Origin: JADKAV01 sp041393775
GTDB lineage: Bacteria; Actinomycetota; Actinomycetes; S36-B12; UBA10799
Length of the DNA: 64,000 bases
Direction of reading: 5' to 3'
Assembly: GCA_041393775.1 (NCBI GenBank)
Contig: JAWKJM010000004.1
Span: 124,001-188,000, forward strand
The notes beneath the pieces are model-generated. The model had not been told where the DNA came from, did not search any database, and saw only the letters and a list, made by a program, of their open reading frames with translations. Shown here one piece after another: positions 40,399 to 49,796 of this stretch. The position numbers were made by a program, and so were the translations under genes. Position 1 is the stretch's first letter. Every line of letters begins with the position of its first letter.

Positions 40399-43365
40399 GT
40401 GACCTTCGATACCGCCACGAAACCCGCTCCCAGCCGGGGGCCGCGCGGTCGTGTGCTCGCGATGACGCTGGCCGTCCTCGCCGGGTTGCTGGTCATCTTC
40501 CTGATCTTCACCTCGGTGTACACCAACTTCCTGTGGTTCCGGTCGGTGGACTTCACGTCGGTGTTCACCACCGTGATCGGTGTCCGGGCCTTCCTGTTCG
40601 TCGGGTTCGGTCTGCTGATGGCCGCCATCGTCGGGCTGGGCATGTTCACCGCGTACCGCACACGCCCGGACTACGACCCGCGCCTGTCCGCGAGCATGGA
40701 GGGATACCGGCAGAGCATCGAGCCGATCCGCAAGTGGCTGCTGTATGGGGTCTCCGGGTTCCTGGGGGTGCTGGCCGGTCTGTCAGGGATGGCCGAGTGG
40801 ACCCGATGGCTGATGTTCCGCAACGGCGGCACGTTCGGCACCCAGGATCCGCAGTTCGGCCTGGACGTGGGTTTCTTCGTGTTCAAGTTGCCGTTCCTGC
40901 GTTACCTGACCGGCTTCGGTTTCATGGCCCTGTTCCTGACGCTACTGCTGGTGATCGCCGTGCACTACCTCTACGGCGGTGTCCGGTTGCAGAGCGGCCT
41001 GCAGGCCAGCGAGGCCGCCCAGGTCCAGATCTCGTTGCTGCTCGGACTCATCTGCCTGCTCAAAGCCGTTGCCTACTGGCTGGACCGCTTCGCTCTCTCG
41101 CTCAAGCAGGAGGACTTCGTCGAGGGCTTCACCGGGTTGAAGTACCGCGACGTCGAGGCGATCCTGCCGGCCAAGACGATCCTCACGTTCATCGCACTCG
41201 TGTGTGCCGTGCTGTTCTTCCTCAACGTGTTCCGGCGCACATGGACGCTGCCGTTGATCGGACTCGGGCTGCTCGCGGTCAGCGCCCTGGTCATCGGCGG
41301 CATCTACCCCGCGGTCGTCCAGCAGTTCCAGGTCCGCCCCAACGAGCCGGGCAAGGAAGCGCCCTACATCAGCCGGAACATCCAGGCCACTCGCGACGCG
41401 TACAACCTGTCCGGCGTGCAGAGCGACGAGTACTCCGCGGTCGGGCAGCCGGATGAGGCATCGCTGGCCGCCGACAAGGGAACCCTCGACAACATCCGGG
41501 TACTGGATCCAGCGATCGTTTCACCCACGTTCAGGCAGTTGCAGCAGATCCGTACCTTCTACTCGTTCCCCGACACCTTGGACGTGGACCGCTACCAGTT
41601 GCCCGATGGTCGTAGTGGCGGTGTGGTGAGCACCCGGGAGGTCGACCTTTCCGCGGTCCCCGCCGCCCAGCGCAACTGGGCCAACGACACACTCGTCTAC
41701 ACCCACGGCTACGGACTGGTAGCCGCGTACGACAACCGCGCGAACACCGAGGGCGAGCCGGAGTTCTTCGCCGAGGACATACCTCCGGTTGGCGAACTGA
41801 AGATCGATGAACCGCGGGTCTACTTCGGTGAGAAGTCACCGACCTACTCCATCGTTGGCAGCTCTGGGTCACCGCGCGAGCTGGACTTCCCCGACGACAC
41901 CTCACCTACCGGTCAGCGCAACAACACGTACGCGGGCACCGGTGGGGTGGACGTCGGCTCGCCGCTGAATCGACTGATGTTCGCGGCGAAGTTCTCCGAG
42001 CCGAACATCCTGCTCTCAAGTCTGATCGGCCCCGACTCGAAGATCCTGTACGACCGCGATCCGCTGACGCGGGTCAAGAGCGTGGCGCCGTGGATGCGAG
42101 TGGATTCCGATCCTTACCCGGCGGTGGTCAACGGCCGCATCGTGTGGCTCGTGGACGGTTACACCACCACCGACTCCTACCCGTATTCGGCGCGGCTGCG
42201 GTGGTCGGATGCCACCAGCGACTCGCTCACGGTGCGTCGGCAGGTGAACATCGAGCAGGACTACGTGAACTACGTGCGCAACAGTGTGAAAGCTGTGGTG
42301 GATGCGTACAACGGCACGGTGACTCTGTATGCCTGGGACGAGTCGGATCCGATCCTGCAGGCGTGGGAGAAGGTGTTCCCGGATACGGTCAAACCCGCCT
42401 CTGAGATGCCCGCGGATCTGCAGGCACACGTGCGCTACCCGGAGGACATCTTCAAGGCCCAACGCCTCGTGTACAGCCGCTACCACGTGACGGATCCGAC
42501 GTCCTTCTACTCCGGACAGGACTTCTGGTACATCCCGACAGATCCGACGGAGCAGGCTGCGGGCAAACCCCAGCCCCCGTACTACTTGACTCTGCGGATG
42601 CCTGACCAGGTGTCGCAGGAGTTCGCGTTGACGACGACCTTCTCGCCGGTGCGACGGCAGACGCTGGCCGCATTCATGTCCGCCAGTTCCGAGCCTGGGC
42701 CCGGGTACGGGAAACTGCGGGTGCTGCAACTGCCTCGCAACAGTGTTATTCCGGGGCCGCTTCAGGTGCAGAACACGTTCGAGTCCGATCCTGAGGTGGC
42801 AACCCAGTTGTCCCTGCTGCGGCGGGGCGGCTCGGAGGTCGAACTCGGCAACCTGCTGTCCTTGCCGGTGGCCGGCGGGTTCCTGTATGTGGAACCGGTC
42901 TACGTGCGTGCCAGCCAGGACGGGTACCCCTTGTTGCGGCGGGTGCTGGTGTCGTTCGGCCAGGAGGTCGCCTTCGAGCGCAATCTGGAAGAGGCGCTGG
43001 CCAAGGTGCTGGGTGCCTCGGTCTCCGATCAGCAGAACCAGAACAAGGGCAACAAGAACAAGTCGACGCCCGAGCAGGAACTCACGAAGGCGCTGGCCGA
43101 CGCCGATGCGGCCTTGAAGCGCGCCGAAAGGGCCCTGCGCGACGGGGATTTCGCCACCTACGGCAAGGCGCAGAAGGACCTCGAGGATGCCATCAACCGC
43201 GCCATTGAGGCGCAGCGGCAGATCGCGAAATCCGATGCGAACGTGGAGCCACTGCCGGAGGTTACCCCGACCCCGGACGCCTCCGCCTCGCCGGATGTGA
43301 CGCCGGACGCCTCGGCCTCGCCGGAACCCAGCCAGGCGGCTGCTGCGCTCCAACCGGGGGGCTGA
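40399..43365 (+). CDS. UPF0182 family large membrane protein
   Basis: 988 residues. About seven membrane helices in the first 310 residues, then a large extracytoplasmic domain with the conserved NTYAGTGGVDVGSPLNRL stretch (about 513-530) and many Trp/Tyr-rich blocks. The last 90 residues are a charged coiled-coil-like segment followed by a Pro/Asp/Ala/Ser repeat tail. The mycobacterial homologue is Rv3193c. Role not established. GTG 40399 with TAGGGT at 40386-40391 suggests a leaderless mRNA. Confidence 0.92.
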   Translation: MTFDTATKPAPSRGPRGRVLAMTLAVLAGLLVIFLIFTSVYTNFLWFRSVDFTSVFTTVIGVRAFLFVGFGLLMAAIVGLGMFTAYRTRPDYDPRLSASMEGYRQSIEPIRKWLLYGVSGFLGVLAGLSGMAEWTRWLMFRNGGTFGTQDPQFGLDVGFFVFKLPFLRYLTGFGFMALFLTLLLVIAVHYLYGGVRLQSGLQASEAAQVQISLLLGLICLLKAVAYWLDRFALSLKQEDFVEGFTGLKYRDVEAILPAKTILTFIALVCAVLFFLNVFRRTWTLPLIGLGLLAVSALVIGGIYPAVVQQFQVRPNEPGKEAPYISRNIQATRDAYNLSGVQSDEYSAVGQPDEASLAADKGTLDNIRVLDPAIVSPTFRQLQQIRTFYSFPDTLDVDRYQLPDGRSGGVVSTREVDLSAVPAAQRNWANDTLVYTHGYGLVAAYDNRANTEGEPEFFAEDIPPVGELKIDEPRVYFGEKSPTYSIVGSSGSPRELDFPDDTSPTGQRNNTYAGTGGVDVGSPLNRLMFAAKFSEPNILLSSLIGPDSKILYDRDPLTRVKSVAPWMRVDSDPYPAVVNGRIVWLVDGYTTTDSYPYSARLRWSDATSDSLTVRRQVNIEQDYVNYVRNSVKAVVDAYNGTVTLYAWDESDPILQAWEKVFPDTVKPASEMPADLQAHVRYPEDIFKAQRLVYSRYHVTDPTSFYSGQDFWYIPTDPTEQAAGKPQPPYYLTLRMPDQVSQEFALTTTFSPVRRQTLAAFMSASSEPGPGYGKLRVLQLPRNSVIPGPLQVQNTFESDPEVATQLSLLRRGGSEVELGNLLSLPVAGGFLYVEPVYVRASQDGYPLLRRVLVSFGQEVAFERNLEEALAKVLGASVSDQQNQNKGNKNKSTPEQELTKALADADAALKRAERALRDGDFATYGKAQKDLEDAINRAIEAQRQIAKSDANVEPLPEVTPTPDASASPDVTPDASASPEPSQAAAALQPGG

Positions 43366-43438
43366 TGTCGATCGCCTGGATTGACACGCGGGTCGTGCGT
43401 TCGGCGTTAGGCATCCGCGGCCGTGGCCGGCGTCGGCG

Positions 43439-43657
43439 TTCAGGCGGGAAATGCCGGGCGGAAATCGCTCCCGTTAGTGGTCCATGGCCGTCGCTGGCCG
43501 CCCGTTCAGGCGCAGGAATGCCGGGCTGAAATCGCTCGGGTTAGAGAACGTGCACGAGGTTAGAGAAGCCACACGTGTGTTCTCTAACCTCGTGCACGTT
43601 CTCTAACCTCGCGGCCCACTTCTGCGGCGACCGCGTACACGAGCGGCTTTCGGGCCA
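43439..43657. repeat. Family 2 repeat with 29-base stem
   Basis: Lies in the 432-base space 43366-43797, which holds no gene. Two head units (TTCAGGCG-GGAAATGCCGGGC and TTCAGGCGCAGGAATGCCGG) precede a large palindrome. Arm GGTTAGAGAACGTGCACGAG then GTTAGAGAA (43539-43567) pairs perfectly with its inverse (43580-43608) around loop GCCACACGTGTG. Each arm is itself GGTTAGAGAA-CGTGCACGA-GGTTAGAGAA. A tail GCGGCCCACTTCTGCGGCGA follows. It matches 55543-55884 closely. Confidence 0.88.
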
Positions 43658-43751
43658 GTCTCGCGGCCTACCCACGAAGCCGTGGGTCCGACGAGACGCT
43701 TCAGCCGCAGTGGCACCTGGAACGACGCGTGGTCTGGTCAGCTCGAGGGAA

Positions 43752-43769
43752 TAGTTGTACCCTCAACTA
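43752..43769. promoter_or_regulatory. Candidate operator upstream of pirin
   Basis: TAGTTGTACCCTCAACTA: perfect 6-base inverted half-sites (TAGTTG and CAACTA) with a 6-base centre, 28 bases before the pirin ATG. The size fits a MarR-type or similar dimeric regulator. No regulator gene is next to it. Confidence 0.5.
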
Positions 43770-43797
43770 GGTTGCATCTGTGTGAAGGAGGCATTCC

Positions 43798-44763
43798 ATG
43801 CCAGCGATCACTGTCGACGATGTCACCGTTCTGCCGCGCGTGTCCCACGTGCCAGCTGTTCCGCGCCAGGTCCGCTCGATCACCACGGCACCCCGTGGGT
43901 TCGAGGGGGAGGGTTTCCCGGTCCACCGCGCGTTCGCGGGAGTTCCGTTGGAATGGCTCGACCCCTTCATCCACATGGACCAGATGGGTGAGGTCGACTA
44001 CGGCGCGGGCGAGCCGAAGGGTACTCCCTGGCATCCGCACCGGGGCTTCGAGACGGTCACGTACATCATCGACGGCACGTTCGAGCACGCCGACTCCCAC
44101 GGCGGCGGGGGCTTGATCACCAACGGAGACACCCAGTGGATGACTGCCGGCTCGGGGCTGTTACACATCGAGCGACCGCCTGAGGACCTGGTCGCTTCTG
44201 GTGGGTTGTTCCACGGCGTCCAACTGTGGGTGAACCTGCCCAAGGCGCAGAAGTTCGCAACTCCGCGCTATCAGGACCTGAGGGCCGGTCAAGTCGGTCT
44301 CGCGACCACCGCCGACGCTGGTGCCTTGATCCGGGTTATCGCCGGGGAGGTCGGGGGTATCACGGGCCCAGGTGTCACGACGACTCCGATCTCGCTGGCC
44401 CATGTGTCCGTCTCCAAGGGCGCGCAGGTACAACTGCCTTGGCCGCCGGGCTTCAACGCACTGCTGTACGTGCTCGCCGGCCGAGGCAGCGTCAACGGGA
44501 CCCCGATCCATGACGGGCAATTGGCGGTGTTCGGCCCCGGCGACGAGATCCGTTTCGCCGCTGACGCCACGCAGGATTCGCGAACGCATGACCTGGAGGT
44601 GCTGCTGCTCGGCGGGGCCCCCATCCGCGAGCCGATCGCGTGGATGGGTCCGTTCGTGATGAACACGAAGTCGGAAGTCCTCAAAGCGTTCGAGGACTAC
44701 CAAGCGGGGCGGTTGGGGAGCATTCCGGCCCACGAAGGTCTGGCTGGATCCAGCGGGGAGTAG
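43798..44763 (+). CDS. Pirin family protein
   Basis: 321 residues, a bicupin. The N-terminal cupin carries the pirin metal site WHPHRGFETVTYIIDG (region about 77-92; His80 and His82), and EHADSHGGGGLI with WMTAGSGLLHIERP follows. The C-terminal cupin has the usual GRGSVNGTP strand. Pirins are Fe-binding proteins reported as quercetinases, redox sensors or metabolic regulators; the role varies. AAGGAGG lies seven bases before the ATG, and a palindrome lies further upstream. A single gene converging on an SDR gene, 16 bases away. Confidence 0.92.
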   Translation: MPAITVDDVTVLPRVSHVPAVPRQVRSITTAPRGFEGEGFPVHRAFAGVPLEWLDPFIHMDQMGEVDYGAGEPKGTPWHPHRGFETVTYIIDGTFEHADSHGGGGLITNGDTQWMTAGSGLLHIERPPEDLVASGGLFHGVQLWVNLPKAQKFATPRYQDLRAGQVGLATTADAGALIRVIAGEVGGITGPGVTTTPISLAHVSVSKGAQVQLPWPPGFNALLYVLAGRGSVNGTPIHDGQLAVFGPGDEIRFAADATQDSRTHDLEVLLLGGAPIREPIAWMGPFVMNTKSEVLKAFEDYQAGRLGSIPAHEGLAGSSGE

Positions 44764-44779
44764 CCCGCCACTGAGCGGC

Positions 44780-45625
44780 TCAGGGAGTGACTCGGCTTGG
44801 ATCGAGTTTCTCGGCCTCCCGGCGTGCCCAGTCGACCAGCCGGACGGCGTTCTTCTCCAAGTAGGACGGCAGGAGGCGGTGAAGCCACCAGGCCAGCCGG
44901 GCCCGCCGAGGTGTCACGATGCAGGCCTTGTTCTCGGAGATCCCTCGCAACAGATCCTCGGCCAGGTCCTCGACCGGGTAGATCTCGCCCGTTGCCTTGA
45001 GGAGAAGATCGCGCGCCGACACGGATTCGTTGGGGGGCAGGTCGTGCGGGCCCTTGCTGTCGAGGATGGGTGTCTCGGTCGGTCCTGGGCACAGCGCTGT
45101 GACGCGCACTCCGTGGGCGGCCGCCTCGGGTCGAAGGCTCAAAGACAACCCCACCACCGCATGCTTGGTCATGGCGTAGGGGGCCAGCATCGGGCTCGGC
45201 ACTAGTCCGGCAAGCGATGCAGTATTCACGATGTGACCGTCGCCCTGCTCGATCATGTGCGGGTATGCCGCACGAATGCCGTTGACGACGCCCATGATGT
45301 TCACGTCGACGATGCGCTGCCAGTGCTCGATGGTCAGATCCTCGATCGGACCTCCGACGCCGATGCCGGCGTTGTTGAAGATGAGGTCGATGCGTCCGTG
45401 GTCGGTCACCACCCGGTCGACCAGGGCGGTGAACGCCTTCGCCTCGGCCACATCGAGCGCGGCGGACTCCGCCTTGCCGCCCGCGGCCACGATAGCGGCC
45501 GCAACGTCGTCTGCGGCATCCTGATCGACATCGGCCAGGATGACCGTATCGCCGTTCTTCGCCATGAGGGTCCCGGTCGCCGCGCCGATGCCCGAGCCGC
45601 CGCCGGTGATGAGTGCAATCGCCAT
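44780..45625 (-). CDS. SDR family oxidoreductase
   Basis: 281 residues. NAD(P)-binding TGGGSGIG (8-15) with Asp32 after beta-2, which favours NAD(H), NNAG (84-87), and the catalytic set Ser137, Tyr150, Lys154 (YAMTK). The C-terminal extension of about 50 residues (WWLHRLLPSYLEKN) is amphipathic and may sit on the membrane. Substrate unknown. Divergent from the methyltransferase gene across 166 bases. Confidence 0.9.
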   Translation of the reverse strand: MAIALITGGGSGIGAATGTLMAKNGDTVILADVDQDAADDVAAAIVAAGGKAESAALDVAEAKAFTALVDRVVTDHGRIDLIFNNAGIGVGGPIEDLTIEHWQRIVDVNIMGVVNGIRAAYPHMIEQGDGHIVNTASLAGLVPSPMLAPYAMTKHAVVGLSLSLRPEAAAHGVRVTALCPGPTETPILDSKGPHDLPPNESVSARDLLLKATGEIYPVEDLAEDLLRGISENKACIVTPRRARLAWWLHRLLPSYLEKNAVRLVDWARREAEKLDPSRVTP

Positions 45626-45791
45626 GTGCCTACCGTATGTCCCGCCTGCGACAGCCGTGGTCAGGAAGCGCAGGTCGAAGCGACGCGTCCCCGATCCGAC
45701 GGGGCAAGGGTCCCGCCGCTGCGGTAGTACGGCTTATCCCGCGGCGCGAACCCGATGGTCCTGGTTAGGTGGCTGCGTAGGCTGTCCTGCA

Positions 45792-46613
45792 ATGGAATCG
45801 TTCGAGGTCAATAGGCGCAATTGGGATGAGCGTGCTGCGGTGCATGCCACATCGCCCGAGTACGGCCTGGAACGCTTCGTCGCGGATCCGGACTTCATCA
45901 GTGACGTGGTGCGTTTCGACGTGCCCCGGCTGGGCGACGTCACGGGAATGCGCGGCGTGCACCTGCAGTGCCACATCGGTACCGATACGGTCTCCCTCGC
46001 CCGGCTCGGAGCACGGATGACCGGACTGGACTTCTCGCAGCGCTCGCTCGAGGTCGCCCGGCGACTGGCCGCGGACCTCGGACAGGAGACGCAGTTCGTG
46101 CGCGCGGACGTGTACAGCGCCGTGAACGTGTTGGGCGCGGGGAGTTTCGACTTCGTCTTCACCGGTATCGGTGCCCTGTGCTGGCTACCGGACATCGACC
46201 GCTGGGCCGGTGTTGTCAGCGATCTGCTGGTTCCCGGCGGCTGGTTGTTCATCCGGGAAGGACACCCGGTTCTGTGGGCGCTGGACTACGACTCCCCGGA
46301 TCAACTGATCATCGACTACCCGTATTTCGAGACGGTTGAGCCTGTGGTGGAGACCGACGAGCAGACCTACGTCCAGTCGGACCACCGCCTCGAGCACGCC
46401 ACCACTCACTGCTGGAACCACGGTCTGGGGGAGGTGGTGACCGCGTTGCTCGATCACGGCATGCGGCTGACTCAACTGGTCGAACACCAAAGCGTTCCGT
46501 GGGATCCGCTGCCAGGACGGACCGAGCTCAAGGACGGGGAGTGGTCACTGGCGAACCGGCCGGAGCGGCTCCCGATGACCTACACGCTGCAGGCGGTGAA
46601 GGAGCACGTCTGA
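45792..46613 (+). CDS. Class I SAM-dependent methyltransferase
   Basis: 273 residues. SAM motif I is VHLQCHIGTDTVSLARLGA (about 56-74), with HIGTD replacing the common GxGxG, followed by acidic GLDFS, ADVYS and the post-motif VLVPGGWLFI. This variant is seen in a group of small-molecule methyltransferases. Acceptor unknown. ATG 45792 with TAGGCT at 45778-45783 suggests leaderless expression; the frame is open upstream only through sequence antisense to the SDR gene. Followed by a family 1 repeat. Confidence 0.85.
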   Translation: MESFEVNRRNWDERAAVHATSPEYGLERFVADPDFISDVVRFDVPRLGDVTGMRGVHLQCHIGTDTVSLARLGARMTGLDFSQRSLEVARRLAADLGQETQFVRADVYSAVNVLGAGSFDFVFTGIGALCWLPDIDRWAGVVSDLLVPGGWLFIREGHPVLWALDYDSPDQLIIDYPYFETVEPVVETDEQTYVQSDHRLEHATTHCWNHGLGEVVTALLDHGMRLTQLVEHQSVPWDPLPGRTELKDGEWSLANRPERLPMTYTLQAVKEHV

Positions 46614-46632
46614 CGCATCTTCCAGCGAGCGC

Positions 46633-46750
46633 TGTGTTACGAAGTTGCTGGGCCGAGGGCTGGATTGTTACGAAGGTGCGTGACCGCGACGGCGCTGGCC
46701 GAGCACCTCCGTTACACAGTGCAGGAAGGATCCCCAACTTCGTCACAATC
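46633..46750. repeat. Family 1 dispersed repeat, four units
   Basis: Units TGTTACGAAGTTGCTGGG (46634-46651), TTGTTACGAAGGTGCGTG (46665-46682), GAGCACCTCCGTTACACAG (about 46701-46719) and CCCCAACTTCGTCACAATCG (about 46732-46751). The outer pair can stem through GTTACGAAGTTG/CAACTTCGTCAC with one mismatch. It lies between convergent methyltransferase and GNAT genes. Confidence 0.8.
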
Positions 46751-46770
46751 GTGGGCCGCCGGCCCCGTGG

Positions 46771-47082
46771 CTAGGAGGCGTCCCGCTCGGCCACCGATTC
46801 CGCGGGCACCAGGTCCGCCCATTCCGGGTGCTTGGCGATGAAGTCGCGCACGTAGGGGCATCGGGGGACGACGGTCTCACCGTTCGCCCGCACGTCGGCC
46901 AGCGCGGCCTCGACGAGCCGGGCCGCCAGACCCTGGCCGCTGTACTTCTCCGAGACCACCGTGTGGTCCATGGTGACCTGGTTGCCGTCCTGGCGGTACT
47001 CGATGACGCCGATCCGCCGCCCCGCGTGCATCAACCGGAACTTGCTCGCCGCCCGATCGCGCACCACATCCACTTCGTCCAT
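46771..47082 (-). CDS. Small GNAT-like N-acetyltransferase (YjdJ/COG2388 type)
   Basis: 103 residues, the short single-domain GNAT form: VSEKYSGQGLAARLVEAAL (about 43-61) is the acetyl-CoA pyrophosphate loop, followed by VVPRCPYVRDFIAKHPEW, the family-specific ending with its conserved Cys. No substrate is known for this group. It lies 27 bases downstream of the antiporter gene on the same strand and may be co-transcribed with it. Confidence 0.87.
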   Translation of the reverse strand: MDEVDVVRDRAASKFRLMHAGRRIGVIEYRQDGNQVTMDHTVVSEKYSGQGLAARLVEAALADVRANGETVVPRCPYVRDFIAKHPEWADLVPAESVAERDAS

Positions 47083-47109
47083 GGCGCTATTGTGCCCGGT
47101 TCGCGCCGC

Positions 47110-48372
47110 TCAATACCCACTGCGTCCGCGCGACGGGATCGGTTCCACGGACGGCCGCTGCTCGATGGGCGCGTGTGAGCGGGACACCCAGGCGCCGTAC
47201 CACCTGGCCAGCGGTGCGGCGCTGAAGCCGTGGGCGAAGACACTGAGCAGCACGGTGATGCCGATCACGCCGCCGACATCCGCGATGACCGGGGAGTCGG
47301 CCCCCAGTTCCTCTGCTGATAGCAGCCCGAAGACGATGGTCGCCAGGCCGCGGGGGCCGAACCACCCGAGGAAAGTGACGGTCGGCCACTTGAATCCGGT
47401 ACCGAACAGGGCGATCATCACCGGGAGCAGTCGTAGGACGGTGAGCGCAGCGACCGCGATCGCCAGCCATTGCCACCTGAAACCGTCCGCGAAGATCGTC
47501 AGGACCAACCCGCCTGCGAAGAACCAGACCACGAAACTCAGCAGATCGGCACCGACCTCGACCAGTGCCCCACTTCCGGACTCGTCGCGCAACGTGCTGC
47601 TCGCCGCGCCGAAGACCAGGCCCCCCACGAACGCGGCGATGAAGGCGTTCGCACCCACGAGGTCTGCGAGTCCGAACAGGAACAGCGGCACCGCGAGCAT
47701 CGCCACGACTCGCCCCTGGTGGCCACTGAGATGGGTCCTGCGGGAGCGGTCCATCAGCCAAGCTGCGCCGGCCGCGACCGCCAGTGAGCATGCCAGCGCC
47801 TTTGCGACGGGCACCACACTGACATCGACGACGGACAAGTCCGCAACCCCTTCCTCGGTCGCCAGTGCGCCGAGAGCAAGCAGGACGATGGGGGTCGCCA
47901 GGCCGTCGTTCAGGCCGCTTTCCACGTTCAGACTGCGGCGCACCCGTATCGGTACGGCCGGGTTCAGCATCGTCGGCGCGCCCAGGCCGGCGTCGGTCGG
48001 GGTCAGTGCCCCGGCCAGCAGCCATGCGCCCGCGACCCCTAAGGCAGGCAGCATTCCGCGGGTCAGCAGGAATGTTGCGACCAGCGCCAGCGGGAACCCG
48101 ATCAACAGCAGCCGGATCGCGATCCCGGGGTCGTGGCGCAGGCCCGCCAGATTGACGGTCGAAGCGTCATGGAACAGCACGATCACGAGGGCCAGTTCGG
48201 CGATGACGTGGACTGCCGTGGCGTCGACATTCAGCGGGGTGAGGTGGAACACCGCGACTCCCGCCAGAACACTGAGCATGGGGAAGGTGATGTTCAGCGC
48301 AGTCAACTTCTTCGCGAGCAAGGCGTACACGAGCACGAGACCCGACATGACCGCGATCGCTTCGCCCACCAC
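47110..48372 (-). CDS. CPA1-type Na+(K+)/H+ antiporter
   Basis: 420 residues with about twelve membrane helices. The ion-binding ESGLNDG (151-157, Asn-Asp 155-156) is the CPA1 signature of electroneutral NhaP-type exchangers; PTDAGLGAP at about 125-133 is the crossover region. No cytosolic CNBD or TrkA domain. It would exchange Na+ or K+ for H+ to control pH and salt. The start is GTG 48372, 203 bases from a divergent lipoprotein gene; that space shows no RNA gene. Confidence 0.9.
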   Translation of the reverse strand: MVGEAIAVMSGLVLVYALLAKKLTALNITFPMLSVLAGVAVFHLTPLNVDATAVHVIAELALVIVLFHDASTVNLAGLRHDPGIAIRLLLIGFPLALVATFLLTRGMLPALGVAGAWLLAGALTPTDAGLGAPTMLNPAVPIRVRRSLNVESGLNDGLATPIVLLALGALATEEGVADLSVVDVSVVPVAKALACSLAVAAGAAWLMDRSRRTHLSGHQGRVVAMLAVPLFLFGLADLVGANAFIAAFVGGLVFGAASSTLRDESGSGALVEVGADLLSFVVWFFAGGLVLTIFADGFRWQWLAIAVAALTVLRLLPVMIALFGTGFKWPTVTFLGWFGPRGLATIVFGLLSAEELGADSPVIADVGGVIGITVLLSVFAHGFSAAPLARWYGAWVSRSHAPIEQRPSVEPIPSRGRSGY

Positions 48373-48575
48373 GGTGGGAGTCTAGAGGTAGTTCCGCCGG
48401 TGTTCCCGAAGATGAAGCACGCGGGCTCGGTCCCTGTGACGGCGAGGCTGGGGGATTCCCACGAGAACCGCACATCAAATCACCGTTCTGGGCCGCCCCG
48501 AGTCCGGCCGGACTGCCCGCAGCGATGTGTCCGGTGCATGCCCGATGGGCGCCGCCCGGGCGCTAGCGTGAACGC

Positions 48576-49046
48576 ATGCGTCGACTGCTGTGGATCGCGC
48601 TCGGACTCGTGGTGCTGACCGGGTGTGGCACCGCGACGTTCACGAACTCGTTCTCGGTGGTTGTCGCAAGCCCCCAGCAGGTGAGCGTGTTCGACTCCAC
48701 AATGGGCGAGTCCGCGGAATGGGCCGAGCGCACCATGGGCCGGGCCGGGCCGGCGCAACCGTATACGACGCAGATCGCCGTGACCGATACCAAGATGATC
48801 TTCGACGGCAGTCCGCCGACTTCGTTGCGGGCAGGTCTCTATCTGCCCGCGGTGACCACCGATGGCTACTTCAGTGTCGACCTTCCCGCCGTCGCCGCAG
48901 GGGAAACGACACTTCGTGCTCCGTTCATCGCCTGGTACTCCGCGAAGCCGGCAGCATCGGTTCCCGACAGTATTCCGATCGCTGTGGTGGTCGCTGAAGG
49001 TCCCGATGGCTGGGTCGTGAACATGACACCGGAGGAGGATTCATGA
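48576..49046 (+). CDS. Small exported lipoprotein
   Basis: 156 residues with a clean lipoprotein signal: MRRLLWIALGLVVLTGCGTA, lipobox LTGC with Cys17. The mature part is a mostly beta, Thr/Val-rich domain without family that I recognise. The stop overlaps the next ATG (ATGA), tying it to an Rrf2 regulator, an unusual pairing. It may be a surface sensor or a copper/redox-related protein, but nothing in the sequence shows this. Confidence 0.8.
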   Translation: MRRLLWIALGLVVLTGCGTATFTNSFSVVVASPQQVSVFDSTMGESAEWAERTMGRAGPAQPYTTQIAVTDTKMIFDGSPPTSLRAGLYLPAVTTDGYFSVDLPAVAAGETTLRAPFIAWYSAKPAASVPDSIPIAVVVAEGPDGWVVNMTPEEDS

Positions 49047-49474
49047 GGCTGACGGGTCGGACCGTCTTCGCCATCCGGGCAGCAGCCGAACTGGCGGGCA
49101 GCGAAGACTTCGTGTCCTTGGACGTGATCGCCGAGGCAGAGGACATGCCGGCCGACTACGTGCGGTCGGCGATGTCGGATCTGCGCAGGGCGGGAATTGT
49201 GACGACCCGCCGGGGCCGAGTCGGTGGCTACCGCTTGGCTCGGTCAGCCAGTGAGATCACGCTGGCCGACATCATCCGGGCAGTGGACGGCCCGTTGACG
49301 GTGGTCCAGGGGGAACGGCCGGACAACATCGAATACGAAGGGGCTGCCGCCGGGTTGGAGGACGTGTGGCTGGCGGTGCGCGCCGCAGAACGCCGAATCC
49401 TCGAGGCCGTGACGCTTGAGCACCTGCGCAGCGGGAAGATGCCCGCGGTGGTGCGGCGTGCGAAGCAGTCCTAG
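49043..49474 (+). CDS. Rrf2 family transcriptional regulator
   Basis: 143 residues. Winged helix with AIRAAAELAG, SLDVIAEAEDMPADYVRSAMSDLRRAGIV (two-part helix-turn-helix, about 22-50), GRVGGYRLAR wing and the dimer helix. Length is normal for Rrf2. It has no cysteine at all, so unlike IscR, NsrR or RsrR it cannot ligate a cluster by Cys and is probably not a classical iron-sulfur sensor. Coupled to the lipoprotein gene. Targets might include the redox operon that converges from the right. Confidence 0.85.
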   Translation: MRLTGRTVFAIRAAAELAGSEDFVSLDVIAEAEDMPADYVRSAMSDLRRAGIVTTRRGRVGGYRLARSASEITLADIIRAVDGPLTVVQGERPDNIEYEGAAAGLEDVWLAVRAAERRILEAVTLEHLRSGKMPAVVRRAKQS

Positions 49475-49601
49475 TCGCAGGGCATGTGTGGCGGGCTGCC
49501 TGCAATGACCGCGAGGGGCGCGCGCACTGGCGCTGGCCCACAGGGTCCGGTGCGATCGATCGTCATGTCATGGCTGCCGATCCATCCCGCCCGGCAACAC
49601 G

Positions 49602-49796
49602 TCATGCACGTACCCTGAGCGCCGCTGCCGGACATGTCCACTGTCCGGCACGTGCCGCCCCAGCGAGCTCCTCGGGTACCTGGGGGTCGGAGATGACCGG
49701 GTACCCATGCTGATCCAGCGACACCAGTTCCGGCAGGGCAGCCGAGCAGGCGCCGTGGCCGCGACACCGTCGCCAATCGATCTCCACCCTGCTCAT
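49602..49796 (-). CDS. Small [3Fe-4S]-type ferredoxin
   Basis: 64 residues: RRCRGHGAC (Cys11 and Cys17) and a late CP (Cys55). The C-x5-C-xn-CP pattern is that of actinobacterial [3Fe-4S] ferredoxins. It is the last gene of the redox operon, overlapping the NuoF-like gene by 4 bases, and would carry electrons to or from that subunit in the cytoplasm. A longer open frame upstream is antisense-like and lacks ferredoxin features. Confidence 0.85.
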   Translation of the reverse strand: MSRVEIDWRRCRGHGACSAALPELVSLDQHGYPVISDPQVPEELAGAARAGQWTCPAAALRVRA

